Shown piece by piece: positions 6,008 through 8,605 of a DNA stretch of 8,605 nt. Under the pieces are notes generated by a model, which saw nothing but the letters and a program-made list of their open reading frames with translations, had not been told where the DNA came from and made no database searches. Each line of letters opens with the position of its first letter. The first letter of the stretch is position 1. Source of the stretch: an uncultured Clostridia bacterium (lineage in GTDB: Bacteria; Bacillota; Clostridia; Oscillospirales; Acutalibacteraceae); assembly GCA_944381295.1 (NCBI GenBank), contig CALWKP010000200.1:1-8605 (forward strand). The letters are read 5' to 3'. The translations under genes were made by a program, and so were the position numbers.

Positions 6008-6103
6008 GGCGGCCCCAACTTTCCGGAAGCGTTCCGCTTCCGGAAAACCGCGCAGAAGCGCGGAGAGGGATTCCCTTTTCGGGAATCCCTCGTTGGGGCC
6101 GCC
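6008..6103. repeat. 96-base cloverleaf of perfect inverted repeats
   Basis: An outer 12-bp stem, GGCGGCCCCAAC (6008-6019) with GTTGGGGCCGCC (6092-6103), encloses three hairpins. Hairpin 1 pairs 6020-6031 with 6035-6046 (12 bp, TTC loop). Hairpin 2 pairs CCGCGC (6048-6053) with GCGCGG (6058-6063), loop AGAA. Hairpin 3 pairs 6065-6075 with 6081-6091 (11 bp, loop TTTTC). Of 96 bases, 82 are in Watson-Crick pairs, 12 are in loops and only A6047 and A6064 are unpaired. It is GC-rich compared with its surroundings, starts 15 bases after the permease stop on the - strand, and lacks a T-tract on either side. It is not a tRNA. It may be a palindromic mobile repeat, an mRNA 3'-end structure or an insulator. 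Confidence 0.85.
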
Positions 6104-6105
6104 TT

Positions 6106-6130
6106 GTCAGCTGCATTATTATCGGCTGAC
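6106..6130. repeat. Short inverted repeat spanning the permease stop codon
   Basis: GTCAGC (6106-6111) is complementary to GCTGAC (6125-6130). The loop carries the TAA stop (6119-6121) of the permease gene. With the adjoining cloverleaf it would extend the folded 3' end of that mRNA. The 6-bp stem could be chance. Confidence 0.3.
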
Positions 6131-8134
6131 GATCCGGTAATACGTTTTTGCAGTAATCAGATAGACCAGAGAATAGATCAGGATAAACCCAAATAAAGTT
6201 GCCACAGTGCAGAATAAAGTCAGCCAGGAATTGTCGAGGTTAAATAGAAGCAGCAAAATGGATACCAGGCGGAAATTCATCGCAACATGGATGGCAGATA
6301 CGAGTAACGGAAGGAAAAATACCATCAATACCTGGCTGTTAATGGACTGACGGATCTGTTTTTTATCGAGCCCAACTTTCTGCATGATTTGGAACCGTTC
6401 CCGATCCTCATATCCTTCAGAAAGCTGTTTGTAGTAAATAATCAGCACAGCTGCCATGGTAAATAATAATCCAAGGAATACCCCGAGAAAGAAGAATCCC
6501 CCGTTCATGGCATAAGAATCTTTTGCCTTGCTGGCGCGGTCGTTCATGACATAAGAGCGGTATTCCCCAACGTTTCCGATCGTTGAGCTTGCATCTTGGG
6601 CAAAAGCAATGATTTGGTCAGCTTCCGCGTCAATGTCAAAGTATCCGGACCAGTTGACGAGAGAATAGGATTCCGGATAAGCCTTTTTTTGCAGGAGAAA
6701 CAGTTGCTTGAGAATGTCATCATTCGGAACCACTAAAAGCGCATGACTGACCAAAAAAGAATCTTGCGTAATATTTTCTGGAATAGCGGGGAGTTCTTGT
6801 AGAGAAAAGGACAACGCGCTTTCCTGACTTTCCTGGTCAATATAAAAATCAAGCGATGCCCCGGTATCGTTTCCTGGGAAATAGAAATAGGCTTGCCCTG
6901 GCTGTAAGGCAGGTGCAGCACCGGTCTGCTCGCAGTACGACTGTTCCGGAATGATCTTGAGTTCCAGGTAAGAGACGTCGGTATAATTATATCGGAGCAT
7001 GCGCAATTCTCCGTCATGATAGGTTGCGGAAAAGGATAAGGAGGTAACGCTTCCTTGAGGGGTGTAAGAATATCCTTCTTCTTCCATTCTCTGTTCAATG
7101 GCAGTCACCATGTCATCGGGACGGAACGGGTTCTTGAGGGCCGGGTCAAAACGCACCTCGGCCACCAGATCGAAAGGAGAATAGGCGTCGAGGATGTCCT
7201 CTGTGCCGAGGAAGAGCGCAAGGGTCCCGGAAACCATCACCAGCACCATTGTGGAGAGAATACAGATATTGGCTAAGCCCACAGCGTTTCGTTTCATACG
7301 ATAAAGCATACCGGAAACACCGATGAAATGGCTGGTTTGATAATAGAATTTCCGGTTTTTGCGCAGAAGTTTGAGAACTGTAATGCTGACAGCGGTAAAC
7401 AGACAGTAGGTGCCGAGAATCACGAATAATACCGCGACAAAGTAAAAGGTGAAAGCTTCCATAACAGAACGGGCGGTCAGTGCAAAGGTGTAACCTCCGC
7501 CGAGAAAGAGGATTCCGATAATGGTGAGAAACCAACGGGTTTTCGGCTCTTTTTCACCGGACATCCCTTCCTGTAAAAGCTGGATGGGATTTGCAGTATG
7601 GATACGCCGCAAGTTATACAGTAGATTTAGAAAGAGAATGAAAACAAAAATGAGGATGGTCAGTAAGACAGCATTAAGATGTATTTCTGAAGTGTAGTAA
7701 AAGTCAAAGTCCATGATGTAAAAGAGGGACATTGTGACCAGTTTCTTAAATAACATCCCGGCAATTAGCCCGCCGCCGATTCCCGCAAGGGAGATGTAGA
7801 GGGTTTCAAAACCGAGGACTCCTGCAATATGGCGTTTCCCCATGCCGAGAATATTGTAAAGGGCAATCTCCTTTTTACGGCGTTTCATGAGAAAGCTGTT
7901 GGTATAAAAAAGAAAAATCACAGAAAATACAGTTACGACAAAAATACCGATGCTGACGAATGTCTGTAAATAAACATAGCGTAGGGAATCGGGAAGATTT
8001 TGTTCTGCTTGCAGCGCGCAAAGAATATAGAGTGCAGCAGAAGTACCAATGATCGTCAGTAAATAGGGAAAATAAAATTTTCGGTTTTTCAGAATGTTTT
8101 GAGCGGCCAGTCGCGGATACAGGAACTCATTCAT
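6119..8134 (-). CDS. BceB-type ABC transporter permease (FtsX-like)
   Basis: This is the membrane subunit of an ABC exporter of the BceAB family, members of which typically sense or detach antimicrobial peptides at the cell surface. From ATG 8134 it has 671 residues. Ten hydrophobic segments fit BceB topology: about 22-42, 58-82, 104-126, 153-173, 201-220, 228-252, 287-310, then 545-567, 601-620 and 636-661. A large outward-facing domain lies at about 311-544, between segments 7 and 8. The FtsX-like part has KRRKKEIALYNILGMGKRHI at 84-103, and a matching cytosolic stretch (DRERFQIMQKVGLDKKQI) precedes segment 9. GGAGGT at 8142-8147, eight bases before the ATG, fixes the start; an earlier start at 8155 is less likely. 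Its ATG overlaps the ATPase stop by 8 bp (ATGAATGA), so the two are probably coupled. The substrate cannot be read from the sequence. No histidine kinase or response regulator is visible, though one could lie beyond 8605. Confidence 0.9.
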   Translation of the reverse strand: MNEFLYPRLAAQNILKNRKFYFPYLLTIIGTSAALYILCALQAEQNLPDSLRYVYLQTFVSIGIFVVTVFSVIFLFYTNSFLMKRRKKEIALYNILGMGKRHIAGVLGFETLYISLAGIGGGLIAGMLFKKLVTMSLFYIMDFDFYYTSEIHLNAVLLTILIFVFILFLNLLYNLRRIHTANPIQLLQEGMSGEKEPKTRWFLTIIGILFLGGGYTFALTARSVMEAFTFYFVAVLFVILGTYCLFTAVSITVLKLLRKNRKFYYQTSHFIGVSGMLYRMKRNAVGLANICILSTMVLVMVSGTLALFLGTEDILDAYSPFDLVAEVRFDPALKNPFRPDDMVTAIEQRMEEEGYSYTPQGSVTSLSFSATYHDGELRMLRYNYTDVSYLELKIIPEQSYCEQTGAAPALQPGQAYFYFPGNDTGASLDFYIDQESQESALSFSLQELPAIPENITQDSFLVSHALLVVPNDDILKQLFLLQKKAYPESYSLVNWSGYFDIDAEADQIIAFAQDASSTIGNVGEYRSYVMNDRASKAKDSYAMNGGFFFLGVFLGLLFTMAAVLIIYYKQLSEGYEDRERFQIMQKVGLDKKQIRQSINSQVLMVFFLPLLVSAIHVAMNFRLVSILLLLFNLDNSWLTLFCTVATLFGFILIYSLVYLITAKTYYRIVSR

Positions 8135-8605
8135 AGCAGTTACCTCCGGTAGCAAGAAGGGTTAGCGTATCGGAGATTTTTTGATAAAGCTGTTGGTCAG
8201 TTGCTTCCCCACGATAGATCTGATGGAATACCTCGCCGTCCTTGATGAACATGACCCGGCCTGCGCGGCTGGCGGCGTTGACAGAGTGGGTGACCATCAG
8301 GATTGTCTGGCCGTCGCGGTTGATGTCGCGGAACATCCGGAGCAGACTGTCGGAAGAGCGGGAATCCAGAGCGCCGGTCGGCTCGTCGGCAAGAATGATC
8401 TGAGGACTGGTAATCAATGCCCGGGCTACAGCAGCGCGTTGCTTTTGTCCTCCGGAGACTTCATAAGGATATTTTTTAAGGATATCGATGATCTCGAGTT
8501 TTCCGGCGATTGGGATGAGTTTCCGATCCATTTCTGCATATGTTTTTCCGGATAACACAAGAGGGAGGAAAATGTTGTCCTGGATGGAGAAGGTATCCAG
8601 CAGAT
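8127..8605 (-). CDS. BceA-type ABC transporter ATPase, 5'-truncated by the window edge
   Basis: This is the ATP-hydrolysing subunit that pairs with the permease encoded next to it. The visible frame stays open to the window edge, so the apparent GTG start at 8558 is not real. Upstream codons read LLDTFSIQDNIFLPLVLSG, the segment just after the Q-loop in MacB/BceA-type ATPases. Further along come the signature YEVSGGQKQRAAVARAL, Walker B with its glutamate IILADEPTGALDS, and the switch histidine in TILMVTHSVNAASRAGR. The Walker A motif and N-terminal part lie outside the window, leaving about 159 of an expected 250 or so residues visible. All visible catalytic motifs are intact. It ends eight bases inside the permease gene, and the two almost certainly form one exporter. 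Confidence 0.93.
   Translation of the reverse strand, partial: LLDTFSIQDNIFLPLVLSGKTYAEMDRKLIPIAGKLEIIDILKKYPYEVSGGQKQRAAVARALITSPQIILADEPTGALDSRSSDSLLRMFRDINRDGQTILMVTHSVNAASRAGRVMFIKDGEVFHQIYRGEATDQQLYQKISDTLTLLATGGNCYE
8142..8147 (-). promoter_or_regulatory. Shine-Dalgarno site deciding the permease start
   Basis: GGAGGT on the - strand lies eight bases before ATG 8134, within the last codons of the ATPase gene. It supports the start MNEFLYPRLAAQN over the longer reading from 8155, which would place this site inside the permease gene. Confidence 0.75.

Noticed and set aside
6008..6103. Cloverleaf as a tRNA gene
   Set aside because: Stems of 12, 12, 6 and 11 bp do not fit tRNA geometry. 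There is no seven-base anticodon loop, no T-loop consensus and no variable-arm arrangement.
6008..6103. Cloverleaf as an intrinsic terminator
   Set aside because: No T-tract follows on either strand, although the structure could still stall or process transcripts.
5613..6140. Long + strand reading frame over the start of sdaAB and the cloverleaf
   Set aside because: It lies antisense to well-supported sdaAB codons and runs through the inverted repeats; the product has no recognisable domain.
8556..8558. GTG at 8558 as the ATPase start
   Set aside because: Upstream in-frame codons encode the conserved segment after the Q-loop, so the gene is simply cut by the window edge.

Overview
The window looks like a chromosomal segment of a low-to-moderate GC, Gram-positive anaerobe. 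It most resembles gut Clostridia of the Lachnospiraceae type. The reasons are strong AGGAGG-type Shine-Dalgarno sites, the two-subunit iron-sulfur L-serine dehydratase (SdaAB/SdaAA), a BceAB-type ABC exporter, a DUF3737 protein and a stand-alone HyuA-like ASKHA protein. The taxonomic call is inference from gene content; no marker gene is present.

Layout. The left half reads on the + strand. It holds the 3' part of a pyridoxal/pyridoxamine kinase gene (1-746), a 272-base gap with a palindrome-flanked candidate promoter, a cytoplasmic right-handed beta-helix protein of the DUF3737 family (1019-1885), a strong hairpin terminator nested inside a second inverted repeat (1895-1993), and an orphan hydantoinase/oxoprolinase-type protein (2164-4179). 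The right half reads on the - strand. It holds the 3' part of a BceA-like ATPase gene (8605-8127), its BceB-like ten-helix permease (8134-6119), a striking 96-base cloverleaf of perfect inverted repeats (6103-6008), a good sigma-A promoter (5986-5958), and the serine dehydratase pair sdaAB-sdaAA (5906-4352). The two halves converge on a GC-rich hairpin at about 4271-4302, which probably terminates from both sides.

How the genes relate. BceA and BceB form one ABC exporter and their genes overlap by 8 bp. SdaAB and SdaAA form one L-serine ammonia-lyase, which converts serine to pyruvate and ammonia. Their genes also overlap by 8 bp and have their own promoter. The kinase, the DUF3737 protein and the HyuA-like protein are each separated by more than 250 bases and look like independent units. 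There is no phage, IS transposase, CRISPR array, tRNA or rRNA here.

The least explained signals are: the 96-base four-stem cloverleaf between the permease gene and sdaAB; a perfect 20-bp palindrome in the early coding region of sdaAB, together with an awkward start codon; a winged-helix-like stretch inside the HyuA-like protein; and the dyad around the candidate DUF3737 promoter.
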